From contig VXBM01000098.1 in assembly GCA_013400155.1 (NCBI GenBank), positions 720,551 through 784,550 of the forward strand: a stretch of 64,000 nt of DNA, read 5' to 3'. This document shows, piece by piece, positions 49,691 to 62,400 of this stretch. The notes under the pieces are model-generated. The model saw only the letters and a list, made by a program, of their open reading frames with translations. It was not told the origin of the DNA and did not search any database. A program made the position numbers and the translations under genes. Every line of letters starts with the position of its first letter. Position 1 is the first letter of the stretch. The DNA comes from Helopsaltes ochotensis. Its lineage: Eukaryota; Chordata; Aves; Passeriformes; Locustellidae.

Positions 49691-52600
49691 TCATTTCGCT
49701 GTTGAGCTTCTAAGTGCTGTGCAGGCAGCGTTACTGGGATTGATGTAATGCCACTCAGCAGATTGCAAAATCCTTCCCACTTTGTGGGGAAGCACGTGGG
49801 AACAGGTTTTTGTTCCTGGAGAGGCAGTGAAGCACTGTTCAGTGGAAAGATTTGAGTGCAGTCTAGAAAGAAGTCAGGGTTTGGTGGCCTCAGGATGTGG
49901 TTGCAGATGACCATCACCACTTTGGCCATCAGCACATCCAGCTGCTGCCAAATCACCTGGAGGTCCTCGGCCTTTAGAAATGCTTTCTTCCTGCTAACGA
50001 AATGGTGTTCAGGGGAGGCACCATTATTGGCATGCCCAGTTCATCCACAATTGATTGGGCCCCTGGCAGGCCTCTGTCTTGGTGCAGTGTAACCGCTGCT
50101 GTGTTGGGTTTATTTGCAGACTCCAGTGCAGGGTTATGCCAAAATGAGTAAAATCCAAGTTCAGAATTCTGCATTTTTTTCTGTTAGACCTCATTTTGCA
50201 TGCATGAAAACAGCGCGGGTACAAATATACATACATATATAAATACATATATTAAACTTTATTTTTTTTAATAAAATGCTCCTGTTTTAGGAGTTATTGG
50301 AAAAGCGGTCCTCACTTCATGCTGAAGACTGTTTCCACTCTGAGCTAGATATTTTGATAGCTGCTTGGTTAATACAGGTTAAGAGGCTGAATTTGATACA
50401 AAAGATAGTAATTCACTATCACTCACAGCAGTGCCATCGGAGACAGAAGCCACATGCTGTAGGCCAGGCTAGATTATGGGCTGTTACAATAGAGGACACA
50501 AATTCTGATGCTTTTTTTTAACCTTTTCCAAAAAAAATGAGCTAGATCATGACCAAGGACAAATAGTCGGTTTGGTTGTAAGAAGGAATGATTCTTGAGA
50601 AGGGCGATAGTGTATTTTACAAATATAATTGTTACGTGCTCCCACGTGGTTGTTCTCTTCAATACGTACGTAAATCAGAATGCAGAAATATATAAATAAA
50701 ACATTTCTAATATCAAGGTTAATGATGAAACAGCTTGTAGCCAAATGGAGCTGATGTTGCTTACTCCGGGGCTGTCTTAAATCTCTCGGGGAAGGCAAAG
50801 AGCCCACCCAAATTTCAAATGCTGTTAGTGCCCAGTCCCAGCAGACATTTACTTGTGAAACTGGATGGGCTCATTAGAAGTCAAGCTCAACTGCTGCCAA
50901 TTAGGATGTGCTGATTTGCATGGGCAGCTTGATTGCGTGGCATCCTAACAGACTGTGGGAGGAGGTAACAAGTAAATCTTTGTGTTCAGCTGATTCCAAA
51001 GTCAGCTGACCAAAAGTGCCTTTGGCATCTGTAGCTGATGATACGTTCGTAAATTTTTTGCAACGTCATCATATCATATTTTCACTATATTTAACTTGGG
51101 GGCAGAATATAATTTTTTTGGCTGAGAATTTGATATTTGGGTAGATTTCAATCTTGCAGCTTACCAGAGGGAATGTGCTTGACGTGTCATGAAATGGGAC
51201 TTTTATGATTATTGCTTACCAAGAGGAGAACAGCGCAATTCCCTGAAATGCGTCATGTCTGCTTCAAGTTTCCTCCAAGTTACCTGAATCTCTTCATCCT
51301 GAGTCTTTGAAAATAACTAATGGTATATATCTTGTAAGGTTGAGAGTCAGCAAACTGGCTCAATTTCAAGAAAATACACATTTCCCCAACGAGTGTCAGT
51401 ATATTCACTTTCTTTAGGGACACGGGTGCATTAGCCATTAAAGGAACAAAGTATTGCTCAGGCAGGAAACCATCACTGTGTCATCCCACTGCATTTCCTG
51501 AGGACAAAGCTGCAGGAGGAAATTATGTAGGGCTCCTCTGCAATTATCAAGGGTTTGGTGCTTCTCTTTCTGGCTTTTCTGAGTGGGATAAGCTACGGAA
51601 TACTGGACTACATATCAAGAAATAAAACATTAGGATTCTGTTAGAAGTTTAGATGCGACTACAGTTATGTATTTCTTATCCTGGTGGATTTCCTCACCAC
51701 CTACGTCTATTCTTTTGTCTAATTCAGTTCCTTTTCTGCTTTTTCTAAAATACCTGTGGCTCTCAGTACAGCATTCAGGTTGGAGCAGAACACCTCAGAA
51801 CACCTCAGACTGCTTAGAAGCAAACTTGCCGTTTCTGGAGAGTGTTAATTTCATTGTAGCAAGGAACAGGTCACTGAATGTTCATTCTCCTGTGAAAAAA
51901 ATTGCAAAGAGTTACTTCAGCTCTTTAAATAAAGCTTCAGGTGAGACCGTTGCTCTATCAGGTTGCTGAGAAAATATTTGTTTTGGTTTATCATATTCAC
52001 AGCCAAAGATTATCTTTGAATTCTAAAAGTTCGGTTTGTGTTTAGTCTTAGACATGCAGGGGAAATTTCAAAAGTTTAGAGGCTTTAGGCTCAACCACTT
52101 GAACTTGAGTGTGGGCAGACAATTGTTTTATTGTCGGATGACCAATTTTATGAAGTGAACAGTCTGTTGGGGAGTGGGCACAAGTTTTTTTTCCTGCTTT
52201 TCTGTGTTTTCCTAATGGATTTGACAGAGGTCAGCGGCAAAATGGGGAGAAAATCTGATAGCTTTCTTTGGTCTGAAAGGTGGTGGCCTTTTTAGAAGAT
52301 TTGGGAAGATTTCAGGATCTGGCACCATTAACTTGGCTTTTCTGAGTAGTGGCATTTTAAAAGGATGTAGGAAAAGGAGGGGGATAAAAGCGAGATTGAT
52401 AGCTAGAAGAGACTTCTTTTTTTGTTTGGTTGGGGTTTTTTTTAATTTTTAGTTTTCACTGAATTTGTTATAGGGAAGACTTTTCAAATTGAGGCATTAT
52501 TCTAAAAGAAGTTTTTGTGGGACTTTATATAGTTCTTAGTATCTGAACAGTTACATAAAACTTCTTGAGCTTTGGCTCTTGTTTGCACCATGAGCTCAGC

Positions 52601-53272
52601 CTGGGTTATTCTAGCAGCCTTTGAGATCATCTGCACGTATTTATGGACTCTGAAGTTTGAAAACATCAGATCTTTGGGTTACAGTGAGGCTCTGGCCAAG
52701 TAAACGCACCATTATTCATTCCAAATATTACCCAGAATGATAGCATGCCATTTCCATCATTATTCAAATAAAAGAGCCACTGAGAGGGTTTTTTTGGTGG
52801 GTTTTTGGGGTTTTTTTAAGTCCTCATTAAACTAAAATATGGGGCATATAGGAAGTGTGCAGAAGTGGATTCCAAGTCTCCTCGTGAATTGTCAAAACTG
52901 ATGTTGAAATGAACTGTTAGAAGGCAGGCTGGAGCCAGGAAGTCATTTTTCCTTTCTGGAGCTCCAAATGTGCTTGATACACAAGGGGGAAATGAGGAGG
53001 GAGCCTGAGGGAGGAGCATCACTCTTGAGCGAGTCCTTGGTGCCGTATGGGAGGGACTGAACTTCCCCAACTTCTGTGGGCTCTTCCTAATTCTGTGGCT
53101 CTGACTGGAGGAGCTGAAGGAAGCTCTCCCAGGATCATGGTGGAGTTTTCCCTGTGCTGTGCCACACGAGCACAGGAGCGCTCCCACCGCCGCTGAGAGA
53201 ACTGGCCACAGCAGGGTTTGGGCAAGAGCAGGGGTGAAAATCCTTCCTGCTTTAAATACTGAGGTTATGACG
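49691..53272. other. Unique non-coding sequence; one CNE-like stretch
   Basis: No gene or transposon is recognised. The stretch 50820-51090 has few low-complexity runs and carries the octamer 'atttgcat' near 50914 and the 10-bp palindrome 'gtcagctgac' at 51001-51010, which includes the E-box CAGCTG. G/T tracts occur at about 52424-52443 and 52789-52818. Confidence 0.45.
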
Positions 53273-53535
53273 TGGAATCCTAGAATTGCTAAGGCTGGAA
53301 AACACCTCTAGGATCATCAAGTCCACCTGTCAACGCAGCCCTGCCAAGTCCACTACCAAACCATGTCCCAAAGTGCCACATCTACACGTTTTCTGAACGC
53401 TTCCAGGGGTGGTGATTCCACCACTTCCCTGTGCAGCCTGCTTCAATGCCTGACCACCCTTTCAGCGAGGAGGTTTTTCCTAATATCCCATCCAAACATC
53501 CCCTGTCTCAACTCAAGACCATTTCCTCATTCTGA
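53273..53535 (-). mobile_element. CR1 LINE 3'-end fragment
   Basis: Reverse-complement order with good matches. Landmarks are 'aattgctaaggctggaa' near 53284, 'aggatcatcaagtccacc' near 53311, 'ctaccaaaccatgtccc' near 53353, and 'acgcttccaggggtggtga' near 53397. 'tccaccacttccctgtgcag' near 53418, 'tgaccaccctttcagcgagg' near 53451 and 'tttcctaatatcccatcc' near 53475 complete the series. It belongs to the same CR1 type as 670-915. Confidence 0.92.
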
Positions 53536-55634
53536 AGAATGCTGTTGCAAGATTAGGAGAAAGGACAAGTAGCAATTTGGAAACTAGGGGCACAGAAAGA
53601 CTTCAGAGAGAACGAAAATGTTGTTGGAAATTAGGCCAAGTGGCTGGCAGATGTTCATCCTCCTCAGAAAGGTATAGGAGGCTTTACTGATTCCTAAAAG
53701 CAGGTAGGGAGCACTCCAAGAAAACACCTCGTGCGGTGCCAAGGAGTTCAGAGGTTGGATCCCCTAGAGCATGAATTTTGGGATCTGACCTTTGCTGCCT
53801 TATTAGCATCATTATTAACAGTGTTGGACACCTGGCAGGGGATGGCTACCTGGGAATTGGTCTTAAAGAGCTGGAGAGAGCCTTGGTTTGTGCAGATGCA
53901 GATGGAAAGCTCCGTGCAGCCACTACCATCTGCTGTCCTTGCCGTCCCCACCCGTCCCAACTGCCTCAAGAGCCACACTCTGCTCCCAAGACAAGGCTGT
54001 CCCTGCTTGGAATCTGATCCCTGAAAGGGTAAATTAATTCCACTGAATTAATTAATATGTGTGGGGGGTTTTTCTGCCAATGATTTTTGTTATTTCAGGA
54101 GTATTGTTTATTGTTTCTATCCAGAAATCAGCTCTGGCATGCCAAGGCTTCACCGTATTTAGCAGTAGTTTCTCTGTTACATCAAAGATGTGTTTCTTGA
54201 GGTAGTTTGTTTGTTGGGGTTTTTTTTGGTTTGGTGAAATTTCACTTTTAATCATTAATTTTAAAATTCAGTGTTGATTTATATATGTCCAGTTAATTGC
54301 TTATAGTGATAGAAAAAAAATAAAAAACAAACCACCAAAACAAAAGCTCGTGTTTGTGAAACGGCTTAGAGATACTGAACATGCTCTTTTTTTAAGGATG
54401 TGTAGAAGGAATAGAGAAGAACTTGAATGAGGAAACAGTGTTTCCAGGCAATCAGATACTAACTTCAGGTGCTCTAACTGCAAAAGCAGTTAATGAGTGC
54501 GCTGTGCACCCACCAACACCGTCAGTGTTGGCCTTAGTAAGGTACAAGGCAAGAGCAACTCCAATATTGGAAAGGGGATGAGTTCCTGGCACGTGATAAT
54601 TTAAAGAATTGTCTTTCCCTTTCCTGGGATATACATCAGTGTCACTTTAGTGGCAGTTAAAGGGCAGGGTAACAAAGTGAAAAGCGACAGCTCAGTTCCT
54701 CAGAGTGAAAAAGCATTTGGCGTGGATGGCCAAGAGATGATGTGATGGGACACGGCGGAGGACTGACCGCAGCAAATTGGACGGCAGAGCTGGCACTGAC
54801 CTCACCAGGCTGCCAGAATGTCATTTGTAAGCCACTGTCTGCTCAGGCTGTTCTTCATGGAGGAGAATTGGCTGAACAGCTTCTGCTGTTGTCCGTGTCT
54901 GTTCCCTGCTCTCACAGCTCTCCAAGTGCTATCCATTGCAGCACGATGAGTCACAGAGAGAGAGTTCTGAAGGATAAAGTATCATCATCTTTGTTGTGCT
55001 GTATTTATTGAGGTGATAGCCCAGGGGCATTGTTCTAATGATGCACAAATCTCCCTAATCAGTTTACTGTCCTACTTTTTACATTTTTACTTTCTGTTTG
55101 TCATATTCCAAGAGAGAGAGATCTTGCTTTCTTCCCGTTCCCAAAGGGCTGTTGATTTTTGTAGAGAAAAGGTGTGGGGTCACGGGGGACATTAATTTTT
55201 TAAAGCTGGATGCTGGTCAGCTGTATTTAAAGGTTTTCCATCTTTAGGAAAATAAGTTTGCACTCTTTACAATGGTTATCAGTCATATCAGTTCTGATTT
55301 TTTGTTCTGCTAGATATAAAGTATGAGCTGAAATGTTGCTCTCTCCCCATTCACTGTAAACAGTGTATTTTAGAAGTGTCGAGTCTGTGTATTATGCTCC
55401 TGTCCATGTGCTTTTATTTATCTTTATGAAAAACTTTTGAAGTTCTCACTAATAAATCAGGAATGCAGCAACTAGTTTAGAAAAGTACAAATCTTGGCAG
55501 TTTTATCGGTTCCATAATTTACCCAATCTTCCTGGTTCATGCCAACAAAACTGGCTAACTTTGGATGTTTTTCTAGTCAGCTGATGCATCTCAAATATAT
55601 GTCTGTCTGAAAAAGATGAGGGGGTAAAGTACCT
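53536..55634. other. Unique non-coding sequence with a short inverted repeat
   Basis: 'aattaattc' (54032-54040) pairs with 'gaattaatt' (54045-54053) around 'cact'. A G/T tract lies at about 54206-54236 and an A run at 54314-54322. Otherwise nothing is recognised. Confidence 0.5.
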
Positions 55635-55815
55635 TAAATATAAAATATATAAATATAAAAATATCTCTACTCAGTATTTATAATTACATATTTATAATTA
55701 TGTATTTATAATTATATTAATAATATATAATATATAATAATATATAAATAATATTAATATTAGAATTATATATTTATTGCATTATATATTTATTTATAAT
55801 TGAATTATTAATTTG
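55635..55815. repeat. A/T-rich low-complexity block
   Basis: About 180 bases of nearly pure A and T. At 55674-55714 a 14-15-bp unit of the form 'tatttataattat' is repeated about three times, followed by irregular TATAAT/ATATTA mixtures. Such blocks melt easily and are typical of unstable or scaffold-attachment-like DNA. No function is shown. Confidence 0.92.
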
Positions 55816-56411
55816 TGGCATACTTTTATAGAGGTCCAAGAGAAGACACAGTATCACTGCCAACCCCAAAATCTGATGTTACCTGAGTTTTGAAATCTTT
55901 TGCCATTCATACACGTTTTTAACATCGGAGACCTCACAAGTCATTTAAGTAAGTCAGGAGAGTAAATGGTGAGGGAGTGCTTCAGCAGCTCATGGTACAT
56001 CTTGCCATTTATGATTCACCCCCGTTATCTGTACACTGACCTCGGGGGCACCTTGCAAAGGCCCCTTTCTTTTCAGGGCCACCAGTGGTAAGCAGGCGTG
56101 TCTGGCGACTGGAAGAGGAGGATGTGAATCTGTTGTTTTTACCTGTGCGTGCCATTTTTACACAGAAACTTCAACACCGCTGAGCTTTGTGCGTGCCGTT
56201 AGTCACAGCTTGGATTTAAGCAGATTTTCTTATTTTTTTTTTCTTGAAACAGCATCGCAGTGGCTGCGGTTTCCCTGCGTGCTGTTAGATGGTTATGATG
56301 CAAGCAGGTAAACATGGGGATAAAATCAGTTAAACGCCCCTTTCCTGATGCACTAACTTGAGGAAAGAACTGTGCCGTTCTATCACTTTAAAGCTGTCGA
56401 AGAAAAGATCA
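55816..56411. other. Unique non-coding sequence, nothing recognised
   Basis: No gene or repeat is seen. A T run of nine lies near 56235. Confidence 0.5.
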
Positions 56412-56472
56412 TAAAAACCTGGACTGGTTTGGGTTTGAAGGGACCTTGAAGATCATCTAGTTCCAATCCTCA
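56412..56472 (-). mobile_element. CR1 3'-terminal fragment
   Basis: 'actggtttgggtttgaagg', 'gaccttgaagatcatctag' and 'ttccaatcct' read as the reverse complement of the CR1 end. Only about 60 bp remain. Confidence 0.82.
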
Positions 56473-59400
56473 ATCAGCCAGTCACTGTGAAAACACAGAA
56501 AAAGAAATACTTTTCTTTTCAAGCAGCATGCATAGAAACCATTAGAGCCAAGTCAAACCATGCTCTGTGATGGCAACATTTTGGGGTTTGGTGTCTGTTG
56601 GTTAGGAATGTCATGTTTATGTCATGTTTACAGCAACACAAAAATCAGTTGCGTTTGAATGAAACTTAACCCAGGGCTTAATTTTCTGTTGTATCTTCGA
56701 CTGTGTGTGACCTGGGAAGCATTCAGTGTGTCTGTTGGCTTTGGAAGGGCAGAGTCAGTTCCTGGTGTTCTTGGTGGAGCAGATCCAAGATCAAATGGAA
56801 GTGCCAAAGTAGAGGGTCTGCAGCATTGGTAGGTGAAGATCCAAGGTTGGATGCCCATGACCGTAACCACTTCAAGTCAGGAAGATGGCAAGAAAATGAC
56901 TGACTAAAAGCATGGGGGGTTTTTTTATTATTTTTGATGGTTTCCATGGTGGCAAAGGTTCCCTCTTATTGGTGCTTTCTTTCACCTGTTGCATTTTTTT
57001 TCCAAAGAACTTCTATTTTTTTTTTCAGTTTTCAGTCCTGGCAGGAGAGAACAAAGTGTTGGGGTAGCTTGGAGTTTAGTGTAAAATCTAGTAAAATGCC
57101 CAAGTATTCTCTGAAGTGTATGGCTGGATCTAGAAACAGGTATTCCTGAGCTGTTCTGCCATGGGATGCAGAACTGGAGTTGACTGCCTGGGTGAGGTGA
57201 TAAAGGAGCTGCCCGTTCCTTAGGGCCAGAGTTATCTGCTGCAGCTCTGGGCTTCCCCAGCAGCCTCAGCCTCTTCCAACCTGTATGTGCACCCGGCCAT
57301 GGAAAAAAATGGTGAAAAGTGGCTAAAATAGTAAGTTTTTCATCGTCAACCACCCAAAGTCATGGGAGGAGAGCTGAAGGCTAAAGGCAGTTGCCAGATG
57401 CCCTTGGGGATTGGAATCTCACTTGAAAGGCTTATGCTGATTTACTGCTTACTAATTTTCCTCTCTTTTTCCTCATGTTTCTTGCTCTCCCACATACCAG
57501 CAGAATTCTCAGTGGTTTAAACCTGGCAATTCAATAAACCGACCCTGCAATTCAGGGAAGAAATGTTTCCTGCAGTGTTTGCTCAAGGGAAGTTATCAAG
57601 GTTTCCCGTAGTTCTGGGTGGGGACCTGGGTGGTGGCATTTGACTTACAAAGAGGAATCCAGGGATAATTGAAAATGGTTCCTTTTGCTACTGACTGCAC
57701 CTGGAAGAAGCAGCACTAATGGTAATTAAGGGTTTCTGCACACTTGTGCGCAGTAAATCACTGTTGTGATTGTGCCAGGCTTTTTACCTGCATTCCTGTT
57801 AAGAAGGGAACAATGCAGAATAATTTTCAGCGATGCTCTGAAGACCACGGCGACAGAGATTGCCATTGGGACCAAAGCAATAGTCTCCCTTTCATCCCTG
57901 ACAGCTGCATAACCTGAAACTAAAGATTGTTTCTCTTTGAAAACATGAGGACGTCAGTGGAAAACTAATCACTTGATCCCTAACCTTGGCTAATAGCCAG
58001 TGTTTCTCAGTGCTGCTTTCCTACAGGTGGTGTAGCCAGGACCTGGAGTTTTGTTTTTCTTATATTTTTTTTTCCTCAGTGACAAGGTTTTCAAGTGCCA
58101 TTTCAGTCTAACATCAACAATTTGTACTAACAACCTCCTGGGGGTGGGGGGAAGGCTTAAGGTTGCCGTGAATTTTAGTTACGATGAAATCAAAAATGGA
58201 TGATTAGACAGAGAGCTGCAACTGATATTAATCACTCAACAGATTCAGCCTGAGAAATCATCACAGACATCGTCCGCCCTTGCATTTTAACATCACAACA
58301 AGAATTTTCTTTTGAAGTATGAATGGTAGCCTTGAGGCACTTTGAGGCCACTTATACTCCGCCTTTCTGTGTTGCAGATTTTGGTAAAAATTGCTCGGGG
58401 GGATTTTTGAGACTTGTAAATGAATTCTTACTGCTGCATTTGAGTCCAGTGTATTGTCTTGGCACGCAATTGACTTTCAGGAACAGAGATGTGAGTGGCT
58501 TGGGAGTGTTTAAGTATCGAAGTTTTAATGGGTTTTCTTCATTTTACAGATTTAATCGCCACGTAGTAGGCACGTAATTGATTTTTAAGCATATTTCTTT
58601 ATTGACTCCAGTTGGGGGTTTATTTCAAAAATCAGTGCCATGATATGGCCATGTGTCTTTTTGCTGCTCTCTGCAATTTGTGTGGGGCTGGGGCTTGATC
58701 ACTGGTTTGTATTAATTCAATGAGTTGGTCAAGGGCATGGTTTGTATGAAAAACACTCTGCTGTCTGAAGTCGCTTCATCTTTGAGTATCCAAAAGAGAG
58801 AAAATAAAAGGCAATGAGTTGAATTCACTGAAGCACTGATTGAGAGAAGCAGAGCAGCTTTGCCAGCGCTGCCATGCGCCTGACAGGAGGCACCAGTGGA
58901 GTGGGCTCAGATTTCTTCATCCCTTACACCCATCCCAGCAATCCACTGTTAACATCACAGCAGGAAAGGGCAGCAGAACCTCAGCATAATTTTTGAAATC
59001 GTAGCAAAACCCCTTTACATCTCACCTCTCCATCGCTTATCGTTCCTTCTAAAACTGCACTGCTTGTACTTTAACCTGGTTTTCCCCCTACATGGGTGTC
59101 TGCCACCACTTCTGACCCTGGCAGAGATGTCAGAGATGGAGGAGGGAAAAAAAAAAAACCCCAACCTATCGAAATTGGCTTTCTTCAAAGTTCTGGTCTC
59201 CATTTTGGGTAGTGAATTGATAGGACAGAACAGAATTTAATTTTTTGCTGTTCATAGCTTTACTTGAGCCTGTAAAATATAGATAGATAAATCGCAGTCA
59301 ATGTCTATGAAGTCTTGAGTAAGAGTGAAAAATTGGATAAAATCATTTTGTGTAGGGGATGGTTTGGTACAAAATAGCCAAGCGAAGGAGTTTGATGATG

Positions 59401-62400
59401 AATGATTAGAAGGAGATTGAGACATTTATCCCCAGGGCAGGAAGAGGGAATGGATGGATGTAGGAAATGATTTGGAGGATTAACTGCAGTTTGAAGAAAG
59501 GGAGGAGAGGGAAAATAACTGACAATAGTTTGCAGCAATGATTTGTATCACAAAAATAATGTTTCCAACCAATGCCTCCCACCCAGAGGTTTCCAGGGTA
59601 TAGGGACTGGAAGTTATATCTTTGTTTTAGAGAAAGATGGGTAACTACAGAAAAGTACAAAATAATCAGAAAATTATTTGGAGTTGATACAAACAATATT
59701 TTAGAGGAATGTGAATGCACTAGTTTTGCTGGGGGAAGGTAAGAAATACAGAAAACTAATAAAATCTCATTCTGTCTGACTCGTGCAGACCACAGTTACT
59801 AATGACAGAGGGGAATGTCGTGTGTTTCAGGGCTTTGACATTTTAGCAACAGAAAGTATGTTCCTTTCTCAGCTTGGCATTCCCAAGAGTTAAAACAGTA
59901 CCTCACAGCCAGGTTTAGGAAGCAATAGGAGATTTAGTGGCGTTACATCCAGCGTAACGCTTCCAGATTCATAAAACCGCACGGACCAAATCGTTTGTGT
60001 TCACGTGGGGTGAAATTCAAGATCATAAACATACAGGTCTAGTGTTGCAACAAAGGAAAAGGACCTAAATTCTGAATTCTGCAAGGTGTCAGCTTCACCT
60101 GCAACACGTTTGCAAGGAGCTGCAAGTGCCTCTCTGACATTCGCTGTGTGGAGTCCAAGGACTGACGTCTCACTTATTCCGCCTGGGGCTGCGCCGCCCG
60201 TGAAAGTTTTGAGCTACTGTATAAACAGTAAGCTGAAAATTTTGCCCATCGTATTTTGCTGTCGGAAACGCTTCTTCTGTTCCCTTCCCTGGTTGTGTCA
60301 GAGGAGTTTGTGTAGCAGAGGGTCTGTTGGCCCTCGTATCTAGTGATGATTTGGGGAGAGATCATTATTTTTTAACTTTGTAAAATGAAAGCCATTAAAT
60401 TTTGCAGGCCAACTGTTCTAAGTCCTGGTGCTAATCCACATTATTCCTCTTATTTAAAGCCCAAAAATCAGTGCTTTCTTGTCAGTATTTTGGTGCCCTA
60501 CCGCTCACCTATTGCGTCTTTCCTTCCAAAAGTGTCCAGTGTTGACAAAAATTAATTGATTTTGAAGAGTAATAATAAAACTCACCATTAATGAACAGAT
60601 TATCCACAATTTTTCAATTGATAGGTTGTATACTATTTAGAAGTCACTGGCTTCTCTTGCCTTGAAAACTAGTACTGAAATTATTGAACACCATGGATAA
60701 GCATTAGTTACAATGACAAGAATAAATTGATGGTTTTCTCCATGATTTTTCAGGAGTGATGCTGCAGCATCACTTAATCTCTCCTCAGCATTTATCATAA
60801 AGTGTAGAGCTTCTCTGAGAGGAAGTTTGTATAGTAGTGGTTGAAGAAGTTGTTTTAGTGCATAAATAACTCGGGAATGAAGTGTTCAAAAGGTTGGGGG
60901 GAGTGTGCTGCCAAGGATTTAAGAAATAATAACATCTGGAATCCCTGTTTCACAGCTTTTTTTACAAGACTTAAATACTGTGGGTGCCTTTAGAGAGGTA
61001 AATGCAGCACGGACAAGACAGCAAGACAAAAGTAAGACATGAGGCCACGGGAAAAAATTCAAATCCTCCTTCTGTGAGGGCCTTTTATTTGCCTAAAAGC
61101 ATTTTGGTTCTAACAGACTTCTCTGCTTAGGGGTGTAAAGAGGGTCAGACTGGAAATGTGAGCATGGAGATTGTTAACAGCTCTCCACTGACTGCCCTGT
61201 GGCACGGACCTGCTTGCCCAGGCACTTTTTTTAGGTTTTGTGGTGGTTCAGAGCAAGGACCTGCCCTGAGCACTTCTGCAGATTTCTGCTCTGTGAGAGA
61301 ATATCCTGGCTGCTGAAAAAGACTAAATCTGGTGCTGTGGATACCCAGCTCCTGGGATCCTGCTGCCTGTGTGAATTCAGGTACTTCTCAAATCCATGAC
61401 ACAGAAGGAAAACTGCTACCCCGAGAGGGTGTGACTCAGCATGTTGTAAACTGCTGCCTGCAACACTTTCTACCTGAGCTGTAGTGGTTATTTTGTAATA
61501 ACATTACAGCTAATTATTTTAAGCAAAAATTGGGTAAATTTTTGGCCGCTTTTTCCATTTGGTTGGCATCACACAGCCTGATAAAAGCGGCTTTCTCAGG
61601 TGCAGCGATGTTGTCAAGAGCTGCATCCGAAGAAACAGCAGGTTTCCTAGCAGAAAAAAATATATGGATACACACCTGGAGGCTCTCAGGAACTGTTACC
61701 CAGGCTCTTGGTTTTGAACACATGCCAGGGTGTAATAAGCTGAAATTAATATGAGGATGGTATTAAAGGTGAGGCAAAAAGTTGCCCTCCCCAGCAGAAG
61801 CGCTGAAGGCTGGGGGATGTTGTTAGGTACCTCTTCAGGGTTTTCTGACTCAGGAGGAGCCCTTTCCTCTCATCTCAATGCTGGCACAGGAGCTGTGTCT
61901 GACTTTTCTTTGGGCCTTTTCTCGTGTCTCTTTCCCCGTCTGCCGCAGTTGGGCCTTGCTGCAGCCTGCTCTGTTTCCCAAACGGACCCCGCAAGGGCTG
62001 TGCACATCCTGTGCTCTCCGTCAGCCAGCCCTTTCCCCGTGTATTTCCATCTGGTGGCATTTCCTTTGTGCTGTTTGCTTTCTGCAGGCCTTGATGGTCA
62101 GTCCGTGTGGCCCTGTCCCTGATGACCGTCGTGCTGGAATGAAACCTCTCACTTCAAATTGTCTGTAGGCACGAAGCTAAAGGGCTGGAGTGGATTTGTG
62201 ACCCTGCCCGTGTAGAGCAATCTGTAGAACGCCATGGTTTTGAAAAGCTCAGTCATCTCTGTGGGTATCTGTAATGAAAAAAGCGCATTTAATAAGTTTT
62301 TCAGGCGCTCCTTTATTACCTTATCATTGGTCCTCACAGTAGCTTAATGTAATGGTGTAAGCTTATAAAACACCTGTGATAAAATTGAATTCCTGATAAT

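Noticed and set aside
49480..49956. 158-codon minus-strand frame with repeated FIHS
   Set aside because: The repeat comes from the GAAT/GAAA microsatellite and the rest has no recognised similarity.
58323..58577. Possible exon (84-codon frame, splice-acceptor-like CAG near 58377)
   Set aside because: No matching donor, no protein similarity that I recognise, and such acceptor-like words are common.
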